64,000 bases of DNA from Prauserella shujinwangii. Lineage in GTDB: Bacteria; Actinomycetota; Actinomycetes; Mycobacteriales; Pseudonocardiaceae. The position numbers and the translations under genes are program-made. The stretch is from positions 186,001-250,000 of the forward strand of contig NZ_PVNH01000011.1 in assembly GCF_003001955.1 (NCBI RefSeq), given 5' to 3'. The notes beneath the pieces were generated by a model. The model was not told the origin of the DNA. It saw only the letters and a program-made list of their open reading frames with translations, and ran no database searches. How positions within the stretch are numbered: position 1 is the first letter of the stretch; each line of letters begins with the position of its first letter. Shown piece by piece: positions 1-7,482 of the stretch.

Positions 1-210
1 CGGACTCCTTGATGAGGCCGGGACGTCTCGGTGACACTCTACGTGATCGAGCGACTCCGGACAGCTTCCAGGTGGGCGAACATGCGGTTACTTCCCGCAC
101 CCGCTACGACAGAACGCCGGACCTGGGGTGGTCCGGCGTTCAGCCGTTCGAAGTGCGTGGTCCGCGGATCCGTGCTCCGGGAAGCCCGTTCCACGTGACG
201 GCTGGAAACC

Positions 211-1044
211 CTAGCGGAAGGCTCCCGCCGCGCCGTCCGGAGCCCCGGAACCGTTGGAGCGCCGGGAAACTCCCTGGTCGAGGAAGGACCGGAGATGGGG
301 CGTGAGCACGTCCCAGGCGACGTCGTGGCGTTGCCCGTCGAGCACGGTGTGCCGGGCCGACGGCAGCAGGTCCAGCAGCGCCGCGGCGGCGGCCGGTGCC
401 CACGCGCCGGTCTCGGAGCCGGTGAGGACCAGCGTGGGCACCTCGACCCCGGCCAGCTCCGCCGGTGGCCTGCCGTCGGCCAGTACCGCGGCGTCGTAGG
501 CGAGCGTGGGGGCGACCGCCTCCAGCGCGGTCCAGCCCGGTGACCGGCGCAGCTGTGCCAGCATCTCCCCGGGCATCCCGACCGAGCGCAGGAACAGGGC
601 CACCGCGTCGCCTCGCCTGCCCTCGGCCAGGCAGGCGGCCAGGTCGGCGCGATACGCGCGAGCCCGCTCGGGCGCCTCCGCGTCGAGCTGGAACGGCGGT
701 TCCCAGAGCACCAGCCGGGTGATGGGCAGTCCGGCGGCGGCCGCGCGCAACGCGAGCACGGCGCCGGACGAGTTGCCGAACACGGCCGCGGAGCCGCCCG
801 CCTCGCCGAGGACGGCCGCGAGGTCCTCGATCTCCCGGTCCACGGAGTAGGGCGAGGTGTCCCCGCTGTCGCCGCGGCCGCGCCGGTCGTAGTTGAGCAC
901 CGTGTGGCCGTCCGCGAGCAGCCCGGCCAGCGCGTCGTGTACGCCCCTGGTGCAGGACGCGCCGCTCACCAGGACGATCGGGGTGCCCGATCCCAGCAGG
1001 TCGAACGCGATGGTGGTGCCGTCGGCCGATCGTGTCGTGTGCAT
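211..1044 (-). CDS. alpha/beta hydrolase
   Basis: A 277-residue soluble protein of the alpha/beta hydrolase superfamily. The N-terminal half has the usual early strands, then an oxyanion/turn region (YDRRGRGDS, residues 52-60), and the nucleophile elbow GNSSG at 90-94, making Ser92 the likely catalytic serine. A late His in DGQRHDVAW (about residue 240) would complete the triad. There is no signal peptide, so it is probably cytoplasmic. The length is normal for the family. The substrate cannot be told from sequence. It lies on the same strand as, and 66 bases downstream of, the sigma factor gene, so it could be co-transcribed with it. Functions such as haloperoxidase-like or ester hydrolase are equally possible. 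Confidence 0.85.
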   Translation of the reverse strand: MHTTRSADGTTIAFDLLGSGTPIVLVSGASCTRGVHDALAGLLADGHTVLNYDRRGRGDSGDTSPYSVDREIEDLAAVLGEAGGSAAVFGNSSGAVLALRAAAAGLPITRLVLWEPPFQLDAEAPERARAYRADLAACLAEGRRGDAVALFLRSVGMPGEMLAQLRRSPGWTALEAVAPTLAYDAAVLADGRPPAELAGVEVPTLVLTGSETGAWAPAAAAALLDLLPSARHTVLDGQRHDVAWDVLTPHLRSFLDQGVSRRSNGSGAPDGAAGAFR

Positions 1045-1110
1045 GAGGTCGCCTTTCTGTGCTGAGCTTCGCCCTCCCTACGAACGGGGACCCGTCCACC
1101 GGACAGCGCC

Positions 1111-2322
1111 TCACGGGGAGATCTCGGCGAGGCGGCGGCGCAGGTAGCGGCGTTCCGGCCCGGTCGGGGCGAGCGCCAGGGCAGCCCGGTAGGCCTCCGC
1201 CGCCTCGGGCAGCCGCCCCAGGCGGCGCAGCAGGTCGGCGCGCGCGGCGGGCAGCAGGTGGTACTCGCGCAGGGCGGCGGAGAGGTCGTCCATGAGGGCG
1301 AGGCCCCGGTCCGGATCGGACATCCCGACGGCGACGGCGCGGTTCAGCCGCACCACCGCGGACGGCGCCATCGCTTCCAGGCGGCCGTAGAGGGCCGCGA
1401 TCTCGGGCCACGGTGTCGCCGCGAAGGAGGGTGCGGTGGCGTGGCAGGCGGCGATCGCGGCCTGCAGCTGGTAGGGCCCTGCCCGGCCGCGGCGGAGCGC
1501 GTCCTCGAGCACGGTGACGGCGGCACGGATCCGCTCGTGGTCCCACCGGCAGCGGTCCTGCTCCTCGAGCGGGACGAGTTCGCCCGCGGCCAGCCGGGCC
1601 GGGCGCCGGGCGTCGTGCAACTCCATCAGGGCGAGCAGCCCCGCGGCTTCCGGTTCTCGGGGCAGGAGGCGGACCAGCAGCCCGCCCAGCCAGAGTGCCT
1701 CGTCCGAGAGCCGTTCCCGGACGAGGTCGTCGCCGCCGCTGGCCGAGTACCCCTCGTTGAACAGCAGGTACACCACGCCCAGCACCGCGGTGAGCCGGCC
1801 GGGCAACTCCTCCGAGCCCGGGACGCGGAACGGAAGGTCCTCGGCGCGGATCCTGGCCTTGGCCCGGGTGAGCCGCCTCGTCATCGCGCCCTCGGACACG
1901 AGAAAGGCGCGGGCGATCTCGGCGGTGCTCAGCCCGGCCACCGCCCGCAGGGTGAGCGCGACCCTGGCTTCGAACGGCAGAACCGGGTGACAACACGTGA
2001 ACACCAGCCGCAGCAGGTCGTCACCGATCCCGTCCGGCTCCGGCGGATCGGCCGGCCCGGCGGCCGCGATCTCGGCCAGCTTGGCGGTGCCGATGCCGTC
2101 GCGCCGCAGGCGGTCGATCGCCCTGTTCCGCGCGGTGGTGGTCAGCCACGCGGCAGGCTTCGGTGGTGTGCCTTCGGTCGGCCAGCGCCGGAGCGCCTGC
2201 GTGAAGGCGTCCTGTGCGCACTCCTCGGCCAGGTCCCAGTCGCCGGCCAGCCGGACGAGTGTGGCGACGATCCGGCCCCATTCCTGCCGGAACAGCGCGG
2301 TGACCGTCGCGTCGACGCTCAA
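1111..2322 (-). CDS. ECF sigma factor, ECF42-type with C-terminal TPR-like domain
   Basis: RNA polymerase sigma factor of about 403 residues. The N-terminal third has sigma region 2 (LVRLAGDWDLAEECAQDAF) and region 4 (LSTAEIARAFLVSEGAMTRRL). The remaining half or more is a long helical extension ending in a tetratricopeptide-like segment (RLGRLPEAAEAYRAALALAP). This architecture, together with an adjacent DGPF protein, is that of the ECF42 group, where the C-terminal extension is thought to control activity in place of an anti-sigma factor. I place the start at a TTG whose TG overlaps the TGA stop of the DGPF gene (TTGA), which implies translational coupling. A longer open frame upstream lies inside the DGPF gene and is unlikely to be used. 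Confidence 0.88.
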   Translation of the reverse strand: MSVDATVTALFRQEWGRIVATLVRLAGDWDLAEECAQDAFTQALRRWPTEGTPPKPAAWLTTTARNRAIDRLRRDGIGTAKLAEIAAAGPADPPEPDGIGDDLLRLVFTCCHPVLPFEARVALTLRAVAGLSTAEIARAFLVSEGAMTRRLTRAKARIRAEDLPFRVPGSEELPGRLTAVLGVVYLLFNEGYSASGGDDLVRERLSDEALWLGGLLVRLLPREPEAAGLLALMELHDARRPARLAAGELVPLEEQDRCRWDHERIRAAVTVLEDALRRGRAGPYQLQAAIAACHATAPSFAATPWPEIAALYGRLEAMAPSAVVRLNRAVAVGMSDPDRGLALMDDLSAALREYHLLPAARADLLRRLGRLPEAAEAYRAALALAPTGPERRYLRRRLAEISP

Positions 2323-2651
2323 GGTCGCAGTGCCCGCACTTCGATGGTCCCGTAGCGGGCGACCGGATGGGTCTGGGCGGCTTCGACCGCCTCGTCGCGT
2401 GAGGCGCACTCGATGAGGCTGAACCCGGCCACGACCTCCTTGGTCTCGGCGAACGGACCGTCGCCGAGCAGCACCTCGCCGTCGCGCACGCGGACGGTGG
2501 TGGCGTCGGCCGGTGCCTCGAGGCCGCCGGTCAGCAGCACCGCGTCACCGCGCGCCGCCGCCCACGCCTTGCAGTCGGGCAGGAAGTCGGGGTCGGCCAG
2601 CATCGCCTCGTAGGCCTGGGTGTCCCCGCAGATGAGCAGAAGGAACTTCAC
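2319..2651 (-). CDS. YCII-family (DGPF) protein, ECF42 partner
   Basis: A 110-residue protein of the YCII-related superfamily. It starts MKFLLLICGD and carries the name-giving DGPF motif (GDGPFAETKE) in the second half, followed by the typical GFSLIECASRDEAVEAA segment. Such proteins form small ferredoxin-like folds of unknown biochemistry. They are the hallmark neighbours of ECF42 sigma factors, and in related systems they are regulon members. Its stop overlaps the sigma factor's TTG start, so the two are translated as a pair. No cognate anti-sigma gene is visible nearby. Confidence 0.88.
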   Translation of the reverse strand: MKFLLLICGDTQAYEAMLADPDFLPDCKAWAAARGDAVLLTGGLEAPADATTVRVRDGEVLLGDGPFAETKEVVAGFSLIECASRDEAVEAAQTHPVARYGTIEVRALRP

Positions 2652-2771
2652 CCCACGAAGCCTAGGCCGCCGGGCGTGGTCCGGAGACGGTCCGGGCAGA
2701 CCGGGACCACCCCCGGCTGCCCGGCATGCCCGCGGACGGCGGTGTGCTGCCGTGGTCCGGGTCGGCGCCGG

Positions 2772-3257
2772 TCAGTCCTCCTGACCGACCAGGTCGGCGT
2801 AGCGCCGCAGGTACAGCGGCCAGCCGCCCTCGCCGCCGACGCCGTCGCCGACGCTCTGCCAGCCCGTGCCGTGCCGGTCGAGGTTGCGGTGTTCCAGTTC
2901 CACGCGGGTGCGCCCGCCGGTCTCGGCGACGAAACGCACCTCGACCTCACTCGTCTTGTCCGGGTCGGACTCGATCTGCCAGCGAGGGTTGATGTCCCAG
3001 CTGAACACGACCCGGGTCGGCGGTTCGTAGGCGAGGATGCGCGCCCAGCGGCACACACTGCCGTCGACGGCGCGGTCGTAGATGTGGCCACCGACTCTGG
3101 GTTCGAGGACCGTCTCGGCCAGCTCGGCGCCGAGCAGGTTGTGCTCCCGCGGCTTGAAGTCCCCGAACCGCTCGGTGAACAGCGCGAACGCGCGCTCGAT
3201 GGTCGTCTCCACGACGACCTGTGTCCGCACCGTCGTGTTCTGGGCCTGGGTCGTCAT
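2772..3257 (-). CDS. SRPBCC/AHSA1-family protein
   Basis: A 161-residue START/AHSA1-like (SRPBCC superfamily) protein, predicted to form a helix-grip fold with a hydrophobic ligand cavity. Typical features are the N-terminal ETTIERAFALFTERF helix region, the central VFSWDINPRWQ strand, and a C-terminal amphipathic helix (GWPLYLRRYADLV). AHSA1-type proteins often sit beside DGPF and ECF42 genes or ArsR regulators. Here it is 120 bases upstream of the DGPF gene on the same strand, which suggests one transcription unit. The ligand is unknown. Confidence 0.82.
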   Translation of the reverse strand: MTTQAQNTTVRTQVVVETTIERAFALFTERFGDFKPREHNLLGAELAETVLEPRVGGHIYDRAVDGSVCRWARILAYEPPTRVVFSWDINPRWQIESDPDKTSEVEVRFVAETGGRTRVELEHRNLDRHGTGWQSVGDGVGGEGGWPLYLRRYADLVGQED

Positions 3258-3374
3258 CGTCTCTCCTTTTCGGATCTGCTCGACGGCCCGCTGACCGGGG
3301 CTCCGCGGCGAGTGCGTGCACCGGAGACCACCGACCCGCGATTCCGTAAGTCTAAACTAACCGTAAGTCTGCAC

Positions 3375-4568
3375 TTACCGATTTGCCGCTGTCAAGCGCG
3401 GTCTCCCGCGCTGGTCCCTTCCCCTGCCGCCGCCGGCGAGCGCCCAGGTGGCGAGTGCGCACAGCGCGAGTGCCGCGCCGAGGACGGTGGGGCCAGTCCA
3501 GCCGGTGGCGTCGAACAGCGCGGTGGTGGCGGTGGCTCCGAGCGCGGAGCCGAGGGAGTAGAAGACCATGTATCCGCCGATCGCGCTGCTGGTGCGGTCG
3601 GCGTACGCGGTGGTGAGGACGTGCTGGTTGCTGACGTGCACGACCTGCACGGCGAAGTCGAGCGCGAGCACGCCCACGATCAGCAGGAGCAGCGACCAGC
3701 CGAGCTGTCCGATCGCGAGCCAGGAGACGAGCAGGACGGCGAGCGCGATGCCGGTGACCCGGGCGGCGTGTCCGGCGTCGCCCCAGCGGCCGGATCGGGC
3801 GGCGCCCAGTGCGCCGGCGAGACCGGCGATGCCGAACAACCCGATCTGCGCTTCGCTCAGCTGCCAGGGCTCGTCGGCAAGGGGAAGCGCCATACCGCTC
3901 CAGAGGGTGCCGAAGGAGGCGAAGAGGAAGAAGGCGATCAGTCCGCGGCCGAGGAACGTCGGCTGGGCGAACAGTCCGCCCAGGGACCGGATGACCTGCC
4001 CGTACCGTCCGGTACCGGTGCGGACGTCCACGGGCAGCGCGGCGAGGGTGAGCACGCAGAGGGCGGCGGCGAGGACCGCCAGCGCGAGATAGCTGCCGCG
4101 CCAGCCCCACAGGTCGGCCAGGCTCCCGGTGACGATCCGGGCGCCGAGGATGCCGGCCACCACCCCGGAGGTGACGACGCCGAGGTTGCGTCCGCGCTCG
4201 CCGGGCGGGGAGATCGAGGCCGCGTAGGCGACCGTGGTCTGCACCACCACCGCGAACACGCCCGCGACGGCGAGGCCGCTGAACGCCACCCAGGCGACCG
4301 GCGCGGCCGCGGTGACCGCCAGGCCGGCCGCCACCAGCCCCAGGTGCGCGGCGATCAGGTTCTTGCGGTTGAGCATGTCGCCCAGTGGCACCAGCAGCAC
4401 CAGCCCGGCGAGGTAGCCGAGCTGCCCGGCGGCCACAAACCAGCCGACCGCGTCGCGGGAAACGCCGAGATCGTGGCCCAGCGGTCCCAGCACCGGCTGT
4501 CCGGCGTAGACACCGGCGACCGCCACCCCGCACACCGACGCCAGCAGCAGTCTCGTCCCTCGCCCCAC
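3375..4568 (-). CDS. MFS transporter
   Basis: A major facilitator superfamily transporter of about 397 residues with roughly twelve hydrophobic segments. The conserved loop 2-3 motif is present in modified form (GDMLNRKNLIAAH), and the N-half has GQLGYLAGLVLLVPLGD as in YnfM/drug-efflux-type members. I choose the GTG at 4568 because a GGGAGG ribosome binding site lies five bases upstream. An upstream TTG at 4598 keeps the frame but has no such signal and would put the start inside a candidate operator. It is divergent from a HxlR regulator, the usual arrangement for an efflux pump under local control. The exported compound is not evident. Confidence 0.85.
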   Translation of the reverse strand: MGRGTRLLLASVCGVAVAGVYAGQPVLGPLGHDLGVSRDAVGWFVAAGQLGYLAGLVLLVPLGDMLNRKNLIAAHLGLVAAGLAVTAAAPVAWVAFSGLAVAGVFAVVVQTTVAYAASISPPGERGRNLGVVTSGVVAGILGARIVTGSLADLWGWRGSYLALAVLAAALCVLTLAALPVDVRTGTGRYGQVIRSLGGLFAQPTFLGRGLIAFFLFASFGTLWSGMALPLADEPWQLSEAQIGLFGIAGLAGALGAARSGRWGDAGHAARVTGIALAVLLVSWLAIGQLGWSLLLLIVGVLALDFAVQVVHVSNQHVLTTAYADRTSSAIGGYMVFYSLGSALGATATTALFDATGWTGPTVLGAALALCALATWALAGGGRGRDQRGRPRLTAANR

Positions 4569-4583
4569 CGCCGCCTCCCAATC

Positions 4584-4639
4584 AGTTTCAGATTGCAACT
4601 CTTTGTAGGCTAGGGCAGAATGGTTTCATTGCGCAACTC
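4584..4639. promoter_or_regulatory. candidate HxlR operator: two direct repeats between MFS and HxlR genes
   Basis: Two 18-base copies of the pattern GTTTCA-N4-GCAACTC occur at 4584-4601 and 4622-4639, 38 bases apart in the same orientation, with 13 of 18 positions matching. They occupy the intergenic space between the divergent transporter and regulator genes. The position suggests a binding site for the HxlR protein. The assignment is inference. Confidence 0.5.
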
Positions 4640-4650
4640 ATTGGAGGGTG

Positions 4651-5109
4651 ATGGCACGCGACGACGGGGCGGGGCGCAGCCTCGCGTGGACGGACCCGAA
4701 CTGCCCGGTCGCGCGGGCGGCGGACGTGATCGGGGACCGGTGGAGCCTGCTGATCGTCCGGGACGCGATGGACGGAGCCCGCACGTTCACCGACTTCCAG
4801 CGGCGCACGGGCATCGCCCGCAACATCCTCACCGACCGGCTTCGCAAACTCGCCGCGCACGGCTTGATCACCCAGGTCGAGGCCCCCTCGGGCAAACGCC
4901 GGAGGTATGCGCTCACCGCGGCGGGCGAGGACCTGTTTCCCGTGATCGTCACGCTCCGTCAGTGGGGTGAACGCCACGCCTTCGAACCGGGTGAGCCGCA
5001 TTCGGTCCTGGTCGACGAGCACGGCGCCGTCGTTCCGCGGGTCGTCCCCGCGGCCGCGGACGGGCGGCCCCTGACGAGTGAGACGACCTCGGTGCGAGGG
5101 CGCGAGTGA
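4651..5109 (+). CDS. HxlR-family transcriptional regulator
   Basis: A 152-residue winged helix-turn-helix protein of the HxlR family. The diagnostic N-terminal Cys is present (NCPVARAADVIGDRW), followed by the DNA-binding part (FTDFQRRTGIARNILTDRLRKL) and the wing (GKRRRYALTAAGEDL). HxlR proteins bind as dimers, and several respond to electrophiles or reactive carbonyls through that Cys. The start may be GTG 4648 or ATG 4651; the GGAGG at 4643-4647 is close to both, so I take the ATG. It likely controls the divergent MFS exporter and its own expression through the direct repeats upstream. The C-terminal tail of about 45 residues is polar and not conserved in the family. Confidence 0.9.
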   Translation: MARDDGAGRSLAWTDPNCPVARAADVIGDRWSLLIVRDAMDGARTFTDFQRRTGIARNILTDRLRKLAAHGLITQVEAPSGKRRRYALTAAGEDLFPVIVTLRQWGERHAFEPGEPHSVLVDEHGAVVPRVVPAAADGRPLTSETTSVRGRE

Positions 5110-5223
5110 ACCGGCGCCGACGCGCTGCCGGGTCGCCAAGGGTGTGTACTCATCGAAGCCGTGGCCGACCGAGTGCCAGCGGGCCGTAGCCGGTCAGGCG
5201 GGATCCCGCTGCGGCCCGGCACA

Positions 5224-5267
5224 CCGGAACGCCGGGCGGCCGACTCTTCGGCTGCCCGGCGTTCCGG
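5224..5267 (-). terminator. hairpin downstream of tRNA-Ser
   Basis: A perfect 14-base inverted repeat (CCGGAACGCCGGGC at 5224-5237 with its complement at 5254-5267) encloses a 16-base loop that itself can pair weakly. It begins ten bases beyond the tRNA 3' end on the minus strand and also faces the end of the HxlR gene. It is probably a bidirectional terminator. Confidence 0.75.
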
Positions 5268-5276
5268 TTGCTTGGC

Positions 5277-5365
5277 TGGCGGAGGATACGGGATTCGAAC
5301 CCGTGAGGGCTGTTAACCCAACACGATTTCCAATCGTGCGCCTTAGGCCGCTCGGCCAATCCTCC
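5277..5365 (-). tRNA. tRNA-Ser (anticodon GGA), CCA encoded
   Basis: On the minus strand a class II tRNA can be folded. The 7-bp acceptor stem is GGAGGAT with ATCCTCC. The D-arm contains GCCGAGCGGCC, and the anticodon stem CACGA/TCGTG carries the loop TTGGAAA, giving anticodon GGA. A long variable arm is present, then the T-arm GGGTTCGAATCCC, discriminator G and an encoded CCA at 5279-5277. The long variable arm and the anticodon agree on serine. Confidence 0.95.
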
Positions 5366-5544
5366 GCCGGAAAGGGTATCAGGGCAGGTCTCGCCCGATC
5401 GGGGAGGGGGCGAGCGGGCCCGACCTGCGGGAGCGGTCCCGGCCGGGTGATGTTCCGGGCGTTCCGGGCGGGCCGCCCCTAGGCTGCGGGCGACCTGGTC
5501 CGGCCGGGGCTGCTCCGGTCGGAGGGGACTGCGGAGGGGGCTCC

Positions 5545-6264
5545 ATGAGCGGTTCGGTCACGGTGCTGGAGGTCGCGGGCGCTGCCGGGCTCACGGTCTA
5601 CGCCGTCGCGATGTGGGTCGCCGTCGGTGTGCTGGCGTACGCGCTCCGCGGGCCGCTCCCGCCATGGCTGCCGCGCGTCGCGGCGGGGGTGATCACCGCC
5701 GGGGTCGTGGGCCAGCTCGGTCACGTACAGGAACACGTCGCTCAGGCGGCTTACTGGGTGCTTCATCCGGAAGAACCTGCGTGGATGACTCCGTGGGGCG
5801 ACGGTCTGGCCCGTGGCTTCCACGCGCTCGCCGGTGGGCAGCATGCGCTGGGGATGGAGCTGCTGCACCTGACGGGCAACGTCGTTTTCCTCGCCGGTCT
5901 CGTCGGGGTCGCGCTCGTGGCCCGGCATGCGGCCGCCTTCCGCGCGCGGCGATGGGCCCGTATGGGCGTGTGGATGCAGGGGCTGCACGGCCTGGAGCAC
6001 CTGGTGCTCACGGTGTCGGTCGCGCTCGGCGGGCCTGCCGTCGGACTGTCCACATGGTTCGGCACGATCGAACCGGGCCCGGCGCTCTGGACGTATCGCA
6101 TCTGGTGGCACTTCCTGGCCAATGTGGCCGGTTCGATCGTGCTCACCGTGGCGCTCTGCCTGTTGTGGGCCGAACGGGACCGGGTCGCGGGATCGTGGTC
6201 CGGCGCGCGGCGGGTGACTCCGCAGCGTGCACCCGTTCACTCGAACGCGGGGGAAAGCCAGTGA
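5545..6264 (+). CDS. His-rich multi-spanning membrane protein of unknown function
   Basis: A 239-residue integral membrane protein that I do not recognise with confidence. About five or six hydrophobic segments are visible. Histidines recur at or near their ends: GHVQEHVAQ near residue 55, GFHALAGGQHALG, LLHLTGN, GLHGLEHLVLT and IWWHFLANV. Such a pattern could bind metal or heme. The last 30 residues are polar. It starts at ATG 5545 and precedes the MetE-like gene by 97 bases on the same strand. The two might belong to the enediyne transcription unit, but that is only positional. It may belong to one of the DUF families of actinobacterial membrane proteins. Confidence 0.7.
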   Translation: MSGSVTVLEVAGAAGLTVYAVAMWVAVGVLAYALRGPLPPWLPRVAAGVITAGVVGQLGHVQEHVAQAAYWVLHPEEPAWMTPWGDGLARGFHALAGGQHALGMELLHLTGNVVFLAGLVGVALVARHAAAFRARRWARMGVWMQGLHGLEHLVLTVSVALGGPAVGLSTWFGTIEPGPALWTYRIWWHFLANVAGSIVLTVALCLLWAERDRVAGSWSGARRVTPQRAPVHSNAGESQ

Positions 6265-6361
6265 TCACACGATCGTGTCCTGTCCATTGTGGTCAAGTTT
6301 CGTAAAGTGTGCATCCGTCCAATATTCACCAATTTCGACAGCGCCACGGAGGTAGCTTGTC

Positions 6362-7423
6362 GTGCTCCCCACGGAACCTATTGGCAGCATTCCCCGGCCC
6401 GAGCCGTTGGTGCGTGCCCACCGTGAGTTCGCCGAAGGCAGGTTGTCCACGGAGGAATTCGAGCGAATCGCCGAGGAGGCTCTCGACGACACGCTCCGGC
6501 GGTTCGCCGAGACCGGGTCGCCGGTCGTCACCGACGGCGAGCAGGCCAAGTCGAGCTTCCTGACCTACCCGCTGGAGGGTGCGGACAACCTCGCCGAGGG
6601 CGGTCCGGTGATCCCGTTCGAGGACGGGCACACTCGCGTGCTGCCCGTGCTCGCCCGCGGCCCGTTCCGCTACCGCAAGTACGCCGACGGCTACCTTCGC
6701 AAGGCGCTGGCCAGGTCGGATGCCGCGGTGAAGCAGGCGGTGATCTCGCCCTCCGCGCTCAGCCTGCTGTACCCGGGCGACGGCATCGACGGTTACGGCC
6801 GCGACGAGTTCCTCACTGACCTCATCGGGGAGAGCCTGCGCGACGTGCGCCAGTGCCTCGACGCCGGTGCCGACTCGGTGCAGATCGACTTCACGGAGGC
6901 GCGGCTCGCGCTCAAGCTCGACCCCTCGCGGGAACTGCTGCGCGACTTCATCCGGCTGAACAACTGTGTCATCGAGCAGTTCGCTCCCGAGGACCGGCGC
7001 CGGATCGGCGTCCACGTCTGCCCTGGCGGCGACCAGGACTCCACCCACAGCCTCGATGTCGACTACCTCGACCTGCTGCCCGAGCTGTTCGCGCTGCGTG
7101 CGGGCCGTTTCTACATCCAGCTCGCCAGTGAGCCAGACCGGCGCCGGGTGCTGGACATCATCCGGCGCGTGTCGTACGAGAACCAGCTGATCTTCATCGG
7201 TGTCACCGATCCGATCTCCCCGCGGGTGGAGACCCCGGAGGAGGTGTGCGAGCGGGTGCTGGAGGCGGCCGAGTACCTACCCCCACACCGGCTCGGAACC
7301 TGTGACGACTGTGGTTTCTCCCCGTTCTCCGACGACCTTTCCACGTCGCGGGACACGGCGTTCGAGAAGATCCGCGCCCGGGTCGAGGGCACCCGCATGG
7401 CGGCCGAGAAACTCGGCTTCTGA
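6362..7423 (+). CDS. MetE C-terminal-domain-like methyltransferase
   Basis: A 353-residue stand-alone homologue of the catalytic C-terminal domain of cobalamin-independent methionine synthase. Expected features are the GSIPRP opening, the TDGEQ segment, the zinc ligands His-x-Cys in GVHVCPGG, and a later Cys in CDDCGFSPF. The N-terminal folate-binding half of full MetE is absent, as in other single-domain members whose methyl donors and acceptors vary. The GTG at 6362 is preceded by GGAGG at 6348-6352. It lies 59 bases upstream of unbL on the same strand, so read-through into the enediyne cassette is plausible. A second relative lies at 46206-47327. The substrate is unknown. Confidence 0.82.
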   Translation: MLPTEPIGSIPRPEPLVRAHREFAEGRLSTEEFERIAEEALDDTLRRFAETGSPVVTDGEQAKSSFLTYPLEGADNLAEGGPVIPFEDGHTRVLPVLARGPFRYRKYADGYLRKALARSDAAVKQAVISPSALSLLYPGDGIDGYGRDEFLTDLIGESLRDVRQCLDAGADSVQIDFTEARLALKLDPSRELLRDFIRLNNCVIEQFAPEDRRRIGVHVCPGGDQDSTHSLDVDYLDLLPELFALRAGRFYIQLASEPDRRRVLDIIRRVSYENQLIFIGVTDPISPRVETPEEVCERVLEAAEYLPPHRLGTCDDCGFSPFSDDLSTSRDTAFEKIRARVEGTRMAAEKLGF

Positions 7424-7482
7424 AGGCAAACGCTGTTTCGCGTGTTCGCTCTGCGTTCTCTCGCAAGGGCGAAGCGCGAAGC

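Noticed and set aside
9-305. 98-codon plus-strand frame at the window start
   Set aside because: It runs antisense into the hydrolase gene, has no recognisable domain or start signal, and is best read as a shadow; positions 1-210 show nothing else that I can support.
140-1996. 618-codon minus-strand frame across the hydrolase and sigma factor genes
   Set aside because: It lies in a different frame from both recognised genes and shows no domain; it is a GC-bias artefact.
5277-5365. tRNA-Ser as an attachment site for an integrated element
   Set aside because: No integrase, direct repeat of the tRNA 3' end or other mobility gene was found on either side.
6265-6361. Cobalamin or SAM riboswitch before the MetE-like gene
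   Set aside because: The 97-base leader is too short and lacks the conserved B12 box or SAM aptamer sequences; the same holds for the leader before 46206.
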